From assembly GCA_001414345.1 (NCBI GenBank), contig LLCB01000237.1, positions 29,380 through 93,379 of the forward strand: 64,000 nt of DNA. The letters are read 5' to 3'. Below, piece after piece: positions 1 to 10,249 of this stretch. Under the pieces are notes generated by a model. That model did no database searches, was not told the origin of the DNA, and was given only the letters and a program-made list of their open reading frames with translations. Every line of letters starts with the position of its first letter. Position 1 is the stretch's first letter. A program made the position numbers and the translations under genes. Source of the stretch: Hymenoscyphus infarciens (Eukaryota; Ascomycota; Leotiomycetes; Helotiales; Helotiaceae).

Positions 1-95
1 TGACTACCGAACGGTATCATTTTGACTAATAGCGCGTATATGGAACGGACCCTGCGAATATCAGCCTAATCCATGGCCTGATATCACACAATACT
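1..95. repeat. Fragment of a dispersed repeat (LTR-like 3' end)
   Basis: This stretch aligns base for base with 26816-26907. Both share the core ACTAATAGCG and end in CTGATATCACA. Almost all differences are transitions, and the second copy carries the A or T state in nearly every case, which points to RIP. The fuller copy at 26733-26904 starts TGTTATAT and ends ATATCACA, so this is probably the 3' end of the same LTR, cut by the window edge. Whether an internal retrotransposon region follows is not clear, as no coding remnant is visible. Confidence 0.55.
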
Positions 96-118
96 TGGCA
101 GCGTCCTCGTGACTAGTT

Positions 119-660
119 TCTGGCCCCCAAAAGTTACTTGGCTTACGCGAAGTTCAGTAGCTTAACCGCAACTCCCTTTTTTGGCCCCCAAATACGAAGC
201 TTAGCTTACTCAATAATTCGATAGCTTACGCGCGACTCTCCCCCACCCCCCAAGTGCGAAGCCCCAGCCCTCTCTATTTTCCACCACACATCATCAAGAA
301 AACGCCTCAACAGGTGCGATGTGCAATTTGCTCACACAGAAAAGAGGGGTGCCATTCCCAACCACCTGCTTTACTTGATTACCCCTCGTACTGTTGTTTC
401 CACCAATGATATACCCTCTGAGTAGAAATCAAAAGTATTCGTAGGTAGCCTAGAAATAGAATGACCAGCAATTCGCAATAGCACCACAAGCGGAGGTGGT
501 AGTACTCTGATTTGCTCGGGATTTCTTAGCTTACTCAAGAACTGGTGGCTTACTCGTAAGTCTCTTTTTTGGCCCCCAAAGATGACTTGGCGTACTCGAT
601 AATTTATGGCTTACTCACTACTCTCTTCGGCCCCAAAACCTGATATGGCTTACTCGCTGG
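119..660. repeat. Diverged ~60-bp repeats in two blocks
   Basis: Units begin with GGCCCCCAAA or GGCCCCAAAA near 122, 183, 571 and 629. Each is followed by one or two copies of GGCTTACTCG-like or AGCTTACTCA-like words. The units near 122 and 183 are about 61 bp apart, and those near 571 and 629 about 58 bp apart. About 280 bp of unrelated sequence separates the two blocks. The units differ from each other at many places. No protein is evident; the short ORF across 606-821 reads through the repeats and is probably chance. Confidence 0.5.
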
Positions 661-1948
661 TTGCTGACTCACTTACTACCAAAAAGTTCGAGTTACACCA
701 AAACTTGAAGTTCTACCTCGGTAAACAACTAGGAGTATCATATTGCTTGGACATTGTAGTTAATTGTCCACAGGATTTAACTGCTTCTCTTGAAAGATTA
801 TCCGAGATGTCCCTTATTTGACTCACTAGTAAACCTTTTAGTAATCTTTCTTCATGGATATTGTACTGGAATTGGCCTTGCCGAATTTGAAGTTTCGTAG
901 ATGATAGAGTGCTCGTCGCAATATCCCACCTGTGGGTGTATCAGCAAGTGAGGCAAATCCTGAGTTTTTACGATACGACAGAATACACACCTTCTGAGAC
1001 GTAGACACTGCAAAAACTCACAATTTCCTGACTAACCAAGCAATAGTAATCCCACACATCTTTAATAGCTAACTCACAACTTTCAATCTCGGATATCCGG
1101 GCACGTCTGCCCACTTCTTCAAGTAATTTTGAAGGAAATCTTGAGCTTCCGTGTTTCTTATGTCCATGGAGGAGAACCGCTATCAAGACCCCGTAGAGCT
1201 GAGGTAGGAAGAGTGTATTCGGGTTAGATCCGAACAGCCTTTCGCCGGCATCGTGCAGATGCTCGAAGATTCTCCGGGTGGAATTCAGCTAGATTCAATT
1301 TTGGGTAATGCTTGTCTTGTGCATCTATGAACTGTAGCTCCAATTTCGTTGTTTCACGAAGCCCCACAACGTCGTTCGCAGCGGCCACTCAACTGAAGTT
1401 GATAATTCTCTATAGAAGCTATCGATGAAATTTCTCAATCGAGAGACATCGCTTTCGTACGGTTCCATTAATTAGTACGGCTGAAATTGTCGAGCTTATT
1501 GGACAATCCAATTTTATGGACGCCCGAGAAGGATAAGTTGTTACTGTCAGGCTGCAAAGAAAAGCTCTGTCATTAGCTAAAACCTATTGTAACCTGCTGC
1601 TTCATTCAAGGGTGTATGAGTGGACGCCACTCACCTGATCCTAAAAAGCATTTTCCACCCCGAAACACAAATCCTACCTTGGAATATCGATATCAACTAC
1701 CGGAGAAATTCAGAACGTAGGTGATTGAAGCAGGGCAGCCACTGTGCGACCTCTGCGATAGATATCGTAAGTTTAACTTCCTGACGAGGCTGGGATACCG
1801 ACTCAAATTACTGACTCCTTAAAAGATCACCTTCATAGGTGTCCCTCACACAGTCTTGGGGATTCTCCTCATTCTTCGGAACACAATTCGGAGCCTCATA
1901 ATCCATCGCCTTCTGGAATAAGCAATACCACCAGAGACACGATAATAC
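661..1948. other. Gene-poor stretch
   Basis: Only short ORFs (about 70 codons) occur on either strand. None shows a recognisable motif, a convincing start context or plausible splice partners. I see no RNA gene or well-defined repeat here. Confidence 0.4.
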
Positions 1949-3247
1949 GTGTCTTTGACTATCGATTCGGTGGCTGGTGTGTGGGTTGCAAAACTTGCAG
2001 CTAAGATGGAGCAATCTATTCAAAGTCTCTTTTGTTGCAAGACCGCTTGGTTATGTGGACCCAGTCCTCGAGGGCTGCTCCTGGTTGAGCGTTGTAGAAG
2101 CTGGGATTGGATTGTCATCAGCGAGAAATCCTTTCCAGCGACTGATTGTCGACTCCTCCTTAAAATTAGATGCCAGAGGGTGCCGTTGCGACGGGGCAAC
2201 ATTTAGTTTTCTTGCTCTTGGCCTAGCTGTTGATCCGCACCATTGCGAACTTGGCGATGCCTTGGAAATGAAGGATAATATCTGGTCGCTGAACAACATG
2301 TCGGGACTTTATTTTTGTACCCCTTTGACATTCATGGCAATTTTGGAGTCGTTTCAGAAGAATCAAACTAACACTGAGATTTTGGGAACAGGTCATGACA
2401 TTAGATCGAGGGCCTTCTCGAACCCTGCACGTAAATCTCTGTGGTGGTCTTTACCCTTCAAGACAGGCGATGGCTTGATTTGGGATAATGGCAATTCGAG
2501 ACAGCAGCGGCAATTATGTTACCTTACAGTCAATACTACCTTCGGCTCACCGCCAAATTGGGACACTGAACTCGTCACCAGATGTTGGGAAGATTACGCT
2601 TTCCTTCAATGAAAGCTTGAATAACATGAGCCGTGCGTTAGCATTGCGATGGGCGTGTTATTATGAGTCCATCTTCTATGGTGAGACTGTTCGAGAAAAA
2701 TATTTGCCAGTTCCGCAAGAAGTTTTGAGGGTCCGAGAAGATGCGATCGCCGATCCCAAAATTTATGATAAAACAATCCTAGAAAACGAAGTTGGGGTCA
2801 TTTTCAATGATGCAGATTTGAAGTTCAAAATTCTGGCAGCTAGGCAAAATTGGAATTGGAACAGTTCTGTCAAATTTGGCCGCATTACACACCCTGGCCG
2901 CAACATATGAAGCACCGGATAATACGCCCCAGCATTGTTGTTTGGATATGGGACCTTTTTTCGACAAAAGTACAATTTCACAGAAATATATGCCCAAGTT
3001 AGCCCTTATTCTAATAGAAATTGGGAGCATTAGGAAGGAAGATACTCGTCAAATCAGCCTTGATACCACAGAAACAGTAGCAAAGATCTGGATAGCACTC
3101 TCCGTTATTCAACTCACACCACGAGTTGGGTGGAAGGACGAGACCTCACTTGATGGGAATGTTCGGAGCAGGCCTGATAACACAATCTTGAAAAGGGTGT
3201 TGGAAGACTCTGATACCAACTCTGATGTCAAAGTATACATTGACTGA
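1949..3247 (+). other. Overlapping unrecognised ORFs, possible decayed gene
   Basis: Three forward ORFs follow one another in different frames (1977-2612, 2488-2910, 2876-3247). Their translations look protein-like in parts, for example an acidic, helical stretch around 2640-2860, but I recognise no family. No strong GT...AG pair joins them cleanly. A spliced lineage-specific gene or a frameshifted pseudogene would both fit. Chance ORFs remain possible. The remaining sequence to 3726 has nothing I can name. Confidence 0.25.
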
Positions 3248-3726
3248 GAGCGCTGTGTACTCTCGGGTGTAACAAAGGTAACGAAGAACAGACCGCAGCG
3301 CTCAATAGATTTAAAGGTATTGCAAAATAGCGACAGAAACTTGTGTAACGGTGCGTGGAAGAATCAATCGACTTGAGAAGACTCTGGTCTCCCTACTAGA
3401 CTGGAATAAAAAAATGCAGCACATGATAAGAATGTCTCAAAACACCCATCCCCTGTCCCCAATTTTAGCTCTCGACGGACATCGTACTAGGGTAGAATTG
3501 TGCTCAACACTCATTGTCAACACAGGTAGTTGAGGGTAATGTCACGGAAAAGGGGTTGGACAGTGGAAGATTTGGAGAGGAGTTGAAAAGACGGGAAAAT
3601 CTTGGGGGAAGATGGGTGTCACGTGGAAGCCAATTTCCCCGCGTTCATTCCATCTTGACAATATTGAATCACGGTAACTAACCCATTTCCCCAACTACGC
3701 TTCAAACCATCCATTTTCCACCCCCT

Positions 3727-6700
3727 TTATTCAAACAGAGCCGATTGAGGCCTGTTCACCAACTGATCCATGATATCCCCAAGCTCATTGAGCAAAGACG
3801 TGGCAGTCTCCAACCAAGGCTCAAAGGTGATGACCTCGAGGCATATCGTGTTGCCTTTGGGGAACGCCTGGATTTTCCACTCGCGCAAGGGCTCGAGATG
3901 AGGATAGATGGTATCCATTCGGCTGTTGGCACCCAAGAACGCGAGGTTCTCGACGTGCTCGACGTCCTGGTGAACAACCGAATCGAACCAATCCACACTT
4001 GATGGCCAATCGGTACAATTCTTGACGATTTCTTGAAGTCCCATTCCTTCGTGCTGGGTGCTTTCGATGTGCTGCTGTTGGACCACATGAAGAAGGTCCA
4101 TTACACTCCAGTCAGCCTCGAACTTGACTCGGCATGGGATGTATTGCCAGCAAGGTCCCATTACGGTATCACAATTTGGGAGGTTGATGTTGCGTCCGCT
4201 AACAACCTCTCCAAATACAACGTCTCGAACAGCCAGTCGACGGGCCAAGCATAGCGCCCAAGCAGCGGTGGGAAGAGTCGCGATGGTGATTTCTTTGGAG
4301 CGAGCCGAAATGTCGAATGTCTTGTTGATTGCGATTGCCTTCCGAGTCACCAATTCTTCCGATGGTCGCAAGACTGACAGCGACGAGCCTTGCAATAAAT
4401 TGCGCCAATACGGGATACTCTGGGGGATGGTTTCTCGAAGGACGTGGTAGACAAATTTCGAAAATGGAATGGCCTCTGGGACAGGTCTTCCCTCATACAA
4501 GGCGGAAAGTTGGTGTAGCAGAGGGGGCAGACAAATCTCGTCGTATTGGGCGTGGGATATGCGGAAAATGAGGCAGCTTTGTTCTCCCTCACCCTTCACG
4601 AAGAGGAATTTTACAAAAGCGGAACCAAGAGGCATCTCTTTCACGACGTCGATGTTGCATTGCTTTTCAGAAAATGCTACCAAATCGCCTTCTGCTTGAT
4701 GTTCGGATATTTCGATTGCCAGGTCTTCTAGCACAACGCCGTAACATTGTTCGGCATGGTAGACAAAGACGGTTCGAAGAACCTCGTTGCGAGAAACGAG
4801 TTCTCGACAACTCTTGAACAAGCGCTCCTTGTCAACGCCAGCATCAAGATAAAATAGCTCGTATCGCGCGGAATATCGAGGAAGTTTGACTGTTCCGTTG
4901 ACCGCAATTTCTTGCAGGGGCCGTGTTGGTAAAACATCCATGATATTTGCGCTCTTTGGTGGGAGAAGAGGCAAGATTGATTCAGCCAGAAAGTTGTCAA
5001 CATCTGGCACATCAAGCGCCGAGAAAGGTGCAGCTTCCTCGACGACAACCTCAGAAACCTTTGTGCTTTCAATGATCTTTGCCATATCGGAAAGTGTCCT
5101 GTGGCGGAAGATTTGTGCCACAGTCAATTCGAGACCCTCCATCCGAGCCTCTGAAACAAGCTTCATAGCTGCAATGGAGTCGCCGCCAATCTCGAAAAAG
5201 CTGTCATTGAAATCGATTTCATTCTCACTAATGCCGAGAACTCTGACCCAAAGCTTTAGGAGTTCTTGCTCTCTTGGTGTAGTGATGAGCGGTCGTTGTG
5301 CCTGGTCCCGTTTCGTTTCCACCTGAGCCTTTGGCTTTGCAACTTCGTCCTTTCTGCCCTTGAAAACAATGCTACCTTTGCTGTTATATCTCACCAACAG
5401 GCCGGTTTTGTAAAGCAGTGCCTTTCTCCCGGGTGAATCCGTGCATCCCGCGGAGAGCCACTTTGGATTCTCTATCGAGGGCAAATCTGATGCCTCATCC
5501 TGCTCAATCAGAAGCTCACCTACGGCACCAACTGGGAGAAGACGCTCTGCATCGATTGGGTCGACAATCCACGTTGCTGATTGGGCTATACTGCGAGAAC
5601 TGGACTCGCTCAACCGCCAGAGATCGATTTTGTCTTGCTCAGTAACAAATTGGAGCTCGCCGATATGTCCGCTTGGGTTTTCGTATAACTGCTGCACTGT
5701 ACGAGCAAAAACCTCAAGAACCTTTTCCATCTGTGGCACATCGACACACTTCGAGTCAAAGCTTGCCATGGTCAAAAAGCCCTTAGGACCCATGGAGCAT
5801 ACCAACATGAGGGCGTACGAGTTGAACTTCAAAGCCTCGCGAGCGGCTTGCTCGTCATCGGCTGGGACAAACCCGTTGGCAGGTTCGTCTTCGGTTCCGT
5901 CAGATTTTACCTCCTCAACATATGGATGCAAAACGAGACCAGTTCTCAACTCGCAAGCCTCACGAGCCTCTGGACTAAGTCGTCGAATGTTTTGTAAACC
6001 TACATGCTCATGAGGAATGCGAAGGATAGACTGGTCATGGATATCCTTCAAAAAGTCGGAAATACGTGTATCTCGATCCACGCGAACGCGAACTGGAACT
6101 GTTGTAATCAAAGGCCCTTCAATCTCCTCAATTCCTGCGATGGGTGCGTTACGTCCGGTGAGCGTCTCTCCGAACACGATATCGTCAGATCCGATGTATT
6201 GTGCCGCTACAAGTGCCCATGCACCGCGAATAGCAGTGGCAATCGTGGTGCTTGAGGTCGACGACCCATCAAGAGAAACGTAGCGTTCGAGCAGAGAATC
6301 CGTTTGAGTCTGATATCCAGGTGAAGGTAACGCGGGAAATTGGTGACCGGAAGCTCCTCGCATGTTCTCCTTCCAGTATGCTTCCGACGCGGCACGGTCT
6401 GTGCCACCAATATATTTAATGAACCTTTTGAATGGAGTACGGCCTTCTGTTTTCAAGCCATGGTAGGCCTTGTTGACACGCTCTATGATCAGTGGCATTG
6501 ACCAACCGTCATACAACGCATGGTGCATTGTCAAGACAAGGTGAACTTTGCCAGTCTTCTCGTCATTGACATCAGCGAAACGAGCAAGGGGCTCGCCTAA
6601 TCCCATTGATTGCTCTCGGTCCCGGACGAGATATTCTTCCAGATTGTTGCTTGAAGACCAAGGCATCGCTCCCTTGACCACCACTTGCGTTAATCCATGT

Positions 6701-8937
6701 CCTGGGACCTGAATAATACGAGTTCGCATGATTGGACACTCCACTGCTACTGCTTCGAATGCAGCCTTGAGCAGATTTACCGTTGAGAGATCTTTCAAGT
6801 CGACCACCCTTTGAGCAACGTAGGCCTCGCTAATCTTCGCGGAAAGTGCCATAAGCCCCTCTTGCAATGGAGTGCATGGGTACATATCTTCCACCGATGA
6901 TGGATCCAGATTGCAGAGTTTTGCCCCCTGCTCGCAAGCATTTCCCGCCTCCCAACCTGCGTCCAAAAGAGAAAATTCGGGGATTTCAAGTTCTGCGTCG
7001 GTGCTAACACGTCCAGCAACCAGTGCCATTCGTGAAAGTATGGGGTGAGTAAAGATGTCGGCTACTGTCAGAGAGATTCCATCTGCTCGTGCTACAGCCA
7101 CCAACTTCATGGCTTTCAGAGAATCTGCCCCCAGAGAAAAGAAGTTGTCACTGGCACTTACTTCGACATCTGCACCGAATATCTTCGTCCATATTCTGTG
7201 CAACTCGTGTTCCATATCTGTTTTCAGTGCCTGCTTCTGAACTACCTTTGCCCTGAATTTGGCGAGCTGTTGGTATGTCATTGCAAGTCCGATTTCTTGC
7301 AGTCGTTTGCGGTCAACTTTGCAAGAAACAAGTGAGGGCATCTGTCGTAATGGGATATATGCGGCTGGAACCATGTACACGGGAAGTTCCGTCGCAAGGC
7401 CTTCATCCATTTCAGCAAGAGACTTTCGAAGTATTGGTGAGAAGGAAGCGGGTTGGTCGGTTTCTTCAGATTCCCTTTGTCCTGCTTCGGCAATAAATGC
7501 AACCAAAGTTGGTTCCTTGCCCTTTCCTCCTGGTGTAATGACTTCTGCTGCAACACTTGCATCAGCGGGTAATCTGCTCCGCAGATGATGTTCAATTTCA
7601 GCCAATTCAACACGCTGACCACGTAGCTTCACTTGCCGATCTTTTCGGCCCGCGAAAACAATCTCTCCCGATCCATCTGGGTCATATTTGACCAAATCTC
7701 CAGTCTTGTACAGGCGCCCAGTCCTTCCTGGCATGTTTTTGGCCCCCACAGTCAGCCATGTTGGGTCTTCGATGAAGACTTCTTTCGTTTTCTCGGGCTC
7801 GTTGATATAACCCACACCCACGACAGGACCCTCAATCAAGAGCTCACCCACCGCACCAACGGGCGTGAGACTGTTGTGATTATCCGGGTCAACAATCCAG
7901 GTAAGACCTCCAACTCCCTTTCCTATGCTCGTGTATGATCTTCCTGGCGCAATACTGTTGTTGATTGTGCATCCGACGGTACATTCCGAAGGACCGTAGG
8001 CGATAACAACTTTGGTTTTCTCGCCCCATATCGCAGCGTCTCCTGCGGAGACGGATTCTCCACCAAGACCCAAGACTTCTAGGGATGATAATATATCGAT
8101 TGGTAGTACTCGGGCAACCGATGGTGTCATATGAGCCATATTGACATTCATACTTCGAATGGCTCCAGGGAGATCGTTGACTCGTTGCTCGTCTGATGGC
8201 ACACATATGCAACCACCCTGCGATAGGGTGGCCAGCATACAATCAATGCTGACATCGAAGGCGTAGGAGGCGAAATCCAGTACCCTCGAGTGTGCTCTAT
8301 ATCCTACTTTATCGGCTCTGGGTAATGCTCCACTGGTGTAGTTCTCATGTGAAATAACTACGCCCTTGGGTTTCCCGGTTGAGCCTGAGGTGAAGATAAC
8401 GTAAAGGGTTGAAGATGCTGGAACTGAAGGTAATTGTGAAGCCTGTACTTCCTCTGTGCTATTCAGGAGTTCAGGTCCGACCACCACGATTCTCGACGTA
8501 GGCGCAATTCTTGTGCCCAACTCGGCTTGTTTCTGGGACGTTAATACTATTTGGGCGTCCACTTCTGTTGTTATTGTTCGTAGGCGTGCTTCTGGTTGTT
8601 GAGGATCTGTTAGGACGAATCCTCCTCCTGCTCGAAGTATACCGAGAACTCCTACGACTGTCCACATTGACTTTTCGAAACACAGTGGTACGATTGTTCC
8701 TACAGTCACACCCAGATTTGACAATTGGACTGCTAGTTGTAAAGATAAGCGATCCAGTTCTCCGTATGTTAATGAGCCGTCCCAGGATTGAACTGCTGGG
8801 CGCTCTGGGTTTTTGACCATCTCCTCCACAACGATCTCTTGTATGCAACGGTCGATTGTTGGGGGGACGGTGGCGTTCCATTGCCATAATTGCGCCAACT
8901 CATGGTCGTCCATCTCGATTTGGCTGAATGAAGGCAT
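3727..8937 (-). CDS. NPS6: NPS6/SidD-type extracellular siderophore peptide synthetase
   Basis: This is an intronless 1736-residue nonribosomal peptide synthetase. Domain order is A (about 25-550, core FTSGSTGKPKG near 183-193), T (LGADSL, phosphopantetheine Ser606), C (HHALYDG at 805-811), a remnant A domain (about 1121-1198), T (IGGDSI, Ser1254) and C (SHAQYDE at 1461-1467). The A-T-C-dA-T-C plan, the length and an N-terminus with WNATVPP match the NPS6/SidD family. That family joins three N5-acyl-N5-hydroxyornithine units into fusarinine-type siderophores for iron uptake, stress resistance and, in several plant pathogens, virulence. The neighbouring ABCB exporter on the same strand repeats the sidD-sitT arrangement known from Aspergillus. 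The product is inferred; substrate specificity cannot be read reliably by eye. The start was chosen as the first Met before the conserved N-terminus. Confidence 0.88.
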   Translation of the reverse strand: MPSFSQIEMDDHELAQLWQWNATVPPTIDRCIQEIVVEEMVKNPERPAVQSWDGSLTYGELDRLSLQLAVQLSNLGVTVGTIVPLCFEKSMWTVVGVLGILRAGGGFVLTDPQQPEARLRTITTEVDAQIVLTSQKQAELGTRIAPTSRIVVVGPELLNSTEEVQASQLPSVPASSTLYVIFTSGSTGKPKGVVISHENYTSGALPRADKVGYRAHSRVLDFASYAFDVSIDCMLATLSQGGCICVPSDEQRVNDLPGAIRSMNVNMAHMTPSVARVLPIDILSSLEVLGLGGESVSAGDAAIWGEKTKVVIAYGPSECTVGCTINNSIAPGRSYTSIGKGVGGLTWIVDPDNHNSLTPVGAVGELLIEGPVVGVGYINEPEKTKEVFIEDPTWLTVGAKNMPGRTGRLYKTGDLVKYDPDGSGEIVFAGRKDRQVKLRGQRVELAEIEHHLRSRLPADASVAAEVITPGGKGKEPTLVAFIAEAGQRESEETDQPASFSPILRKSLAEMDEGLATELPVYMVPAAYIPLRQMPSLVSCKVDRKRLQEIGLAMTYQQLAKFRAKVVQKQALKTDMEHELHRIWTKIFGADVEVSASDNFFSLGADSLKAMKLVAVARADGISLTVADIFTHPILSRMALVAGRVSTDAELEIPEFSLLDAGWEAGNACEQGAKLCNLDPSSVEDMYPCTPLQEGLMALSAKISEAYVAQRVVDLKDLSTVNLLKAAFEAVAVECPIMRTRIIQVPGHGLTQVVVKGAMPWSSSNNLEEYLVRDREQSMGLGEPLARFADVNDEKTGKVHLVLTMHHALYDGWSMPLIIERVNKAYHGLKTEGRTPFKRFIKYIGGTDRAASEAYWKENMRGASGHQFPALPSPGYQTQTDSLLERYVSLDGSSTSSTTIATAIRGAWALVAAQYIGSDDIVFGETLTGRNAPIAGIEEIEGPLITTVPVRVRVDRDTRISDFLKDIHDQSILRIPHEHVGLQNIRRLSPEAREACELRTGLVLHPYVEEVKSDGTEDEPANGFVPADDEQAAREALKFNSYALMLVCSMGPKGFLTMASFDSKCVDVPQMEKVLEVFARTVQQLYENPSGHIGELQFVTEQDKIDLWRLSESSSRSIAQSATWIVDPIDAERLLPVGAVGELLIEQDEASDLPSIENPKWLSAGCTDSPGRKALLYKTGLLVRYNSKGSIVFKGRKDEVAKPKAQVETKRDQAQRPLITTPREQELLKLWVRVLGISENEIDFNDSFFEIGGDSIAAMKLVSEARMEGLELTVAQIFRHRTLSDMAKIIESTKVSEVVVEEAAPFSALDVPDVDNFLAESILPLLPPKSANIMDVLPTRPLQEIAVNGTVKLPRYSARYELFYLDAGVDKERLFKSCRELVSRNEVLRTVFVYHAEQCYGVVLEDLAIEISEHQAEGDLVAFSEKQCNIDVVKEMPLGSAFVKFLFVKGEGEQSCLIFRISHAQYDEICLPPLLHQLSALYEGRPVPEAIPFSKFVYHVLRETIPQSIPYWRNLLQGSSLSVLRPSEELVTRKAIAINKTFDISARSKEITIATLPTAAWALCLARRLAVRDVVFGEVVSGRNINLPNCDTVMGPCWQYIPCRVKFEADWSVMDLLHVVQQQHIESTQHEGMGLQEIVKNCTDWPSSVDWFDSVVHQDVEHVENLAFLGANSRMDTIYPHLEPLREWKIQAFPKGNTICLEVITFEPWLETATSLLNELGDIMDQLVNRPQSALFE

Positions 8938-10249
8938 GCTGAATTATATTGATGAAGTCCGCAAGAGAATAACAATATTGACAGTCAAGCTTCATGCAGG
9001 AAACTCGCAGCAGCTATGAACACGAGAGCTCGCAAAAAAAAACCATGGGAAACTGGATCGTCAACGCATCTTTATCCAATGTGTGGTCCAGCAGCTTGCA
9101 TCAGGTGCATCGACCATCCAAGGTTTAAGCTTGGATGCAGGACAGCAAGTGTGTGTTCCTGTCCTTCTGGAATACCGGACGATTGTCTGGATTAGATATG
9201 CCTGTACTTAGCTGCCTCACCAACCCATCTTTAGCCAAGTTCGGGTGTGATCTACGGTGGTGGTTTTACAGGACCTTGTTTGTTTTCAGACGCTTGTTTA
9301 TTTTGGAGTGGAGGTTGACACACAATTTCAAGTCACGGAAATGAGCGAGTTACTTGTTTATGAGGAGGAGGAGAAGGAGGAGGAGGAGGGCTGCTTGATA
9401 CTGCTGATATCCGGCGCCGTGGTTACTTTACATGCAACGGTGGTACAGTGAGTGCGTACCTCACCATCTACAGTACCCCGCTAAAGTTTCCATTCCTTGA
9501 ATTTTCATTGAATGTCCAAGTGGAAAGTTACTCGAAATGAAATTCCCTTATTCTTAGCTGCTGAATACGAGACACAAGCCGGTCCTTCTCTCCCTCATTC
9601 TCTCAATCCCCAACTTCCACCCTCCCCGTCCATCTCCTTCCTCATTTCTGCTTCAAAAGAAAACAAGTGCCACCTACCTCATTCGCCCTCCCCCATCCTA
9701 TCGGTTTGACCCCTCCATCGACTAACAGGCAAAATTTTCTACCCTCCCATGGAACCTCCGGTCTCGGAAGGCGTCTATTACGTGTTAGTGGTGGAGGTTG
9801 CATATTTCAATCTAATCAGATGGCCCCGCTTTGATCTGATAAGATGGGTGCGTGGGACATATGCACGAAATATGGGGTTTTTTCATGCTTGTCCCTCCTT
9901 GGCATGCCACCCCGCTCCAGAATGACACCATAAGGCTTTTTGATGAGTGGATGTGAATTAGGCAGGGGAGCGCCGAGGTCCGTCCACCGCCGTAGGGGGT
10001 ATGAGGGAGGTGGCTTGAGGGACATGTGAAATGCGAGGATGGGATGAGATGGGGGTTTTTGTTTGAGGGCTTTGCGGGTAGTGAGGTTATTGAGAATTCA
10101 AGATGGTTACAACGGGGGGAGAGGGAGAACGAGGGAAATGTCGCTGTATAACTACAGCCAAAGAACTCTGTATCATATTCAAGAACTTGAAATTATTTCC
10201 CCCGAGATATTCTGCCTCTCTATAAAATTATAAAACTAGTAACACCCGC
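8938..10249. other. Upstream region of the peptide synthetase
   Basis: This 1.3-kb region separates the synthetase start from the stop of the ABC transporter; both genes are on the reverse strand. It holds a purine-rich GAG/GGA microsatellite at 9362-9390, pyrimidine-rich stretches around 9590-9700 and the GATA motif at 9834. No convincing protein gene is present; the small ORFs look like chance. Confidence 0.5.
9834..9842 (+). promoter_or_regulatory. ATCTGATAA, SreA-type GATA motif
   Basis: The sequence matches ATCWGATAA exactly. This extended GATA site is known for iron-responsive GATA repressors (SreA/Sre1/Urbs1 family) that silence siderophore genes when iron is plentiful. A related ATCAGATGG (7 of 9) sits 20 bp to its left at 9814-9822. 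The site is about 900 bp upstream of the synthetase start. Its role is inferred from motif and context. Confidence 0.5.

Noticed and set aside
3745..9019. Many 60-190 codon forward ORFs
   Set aside because: They lie antisense to the synthetase and reflect its codon bias; none has independent features.
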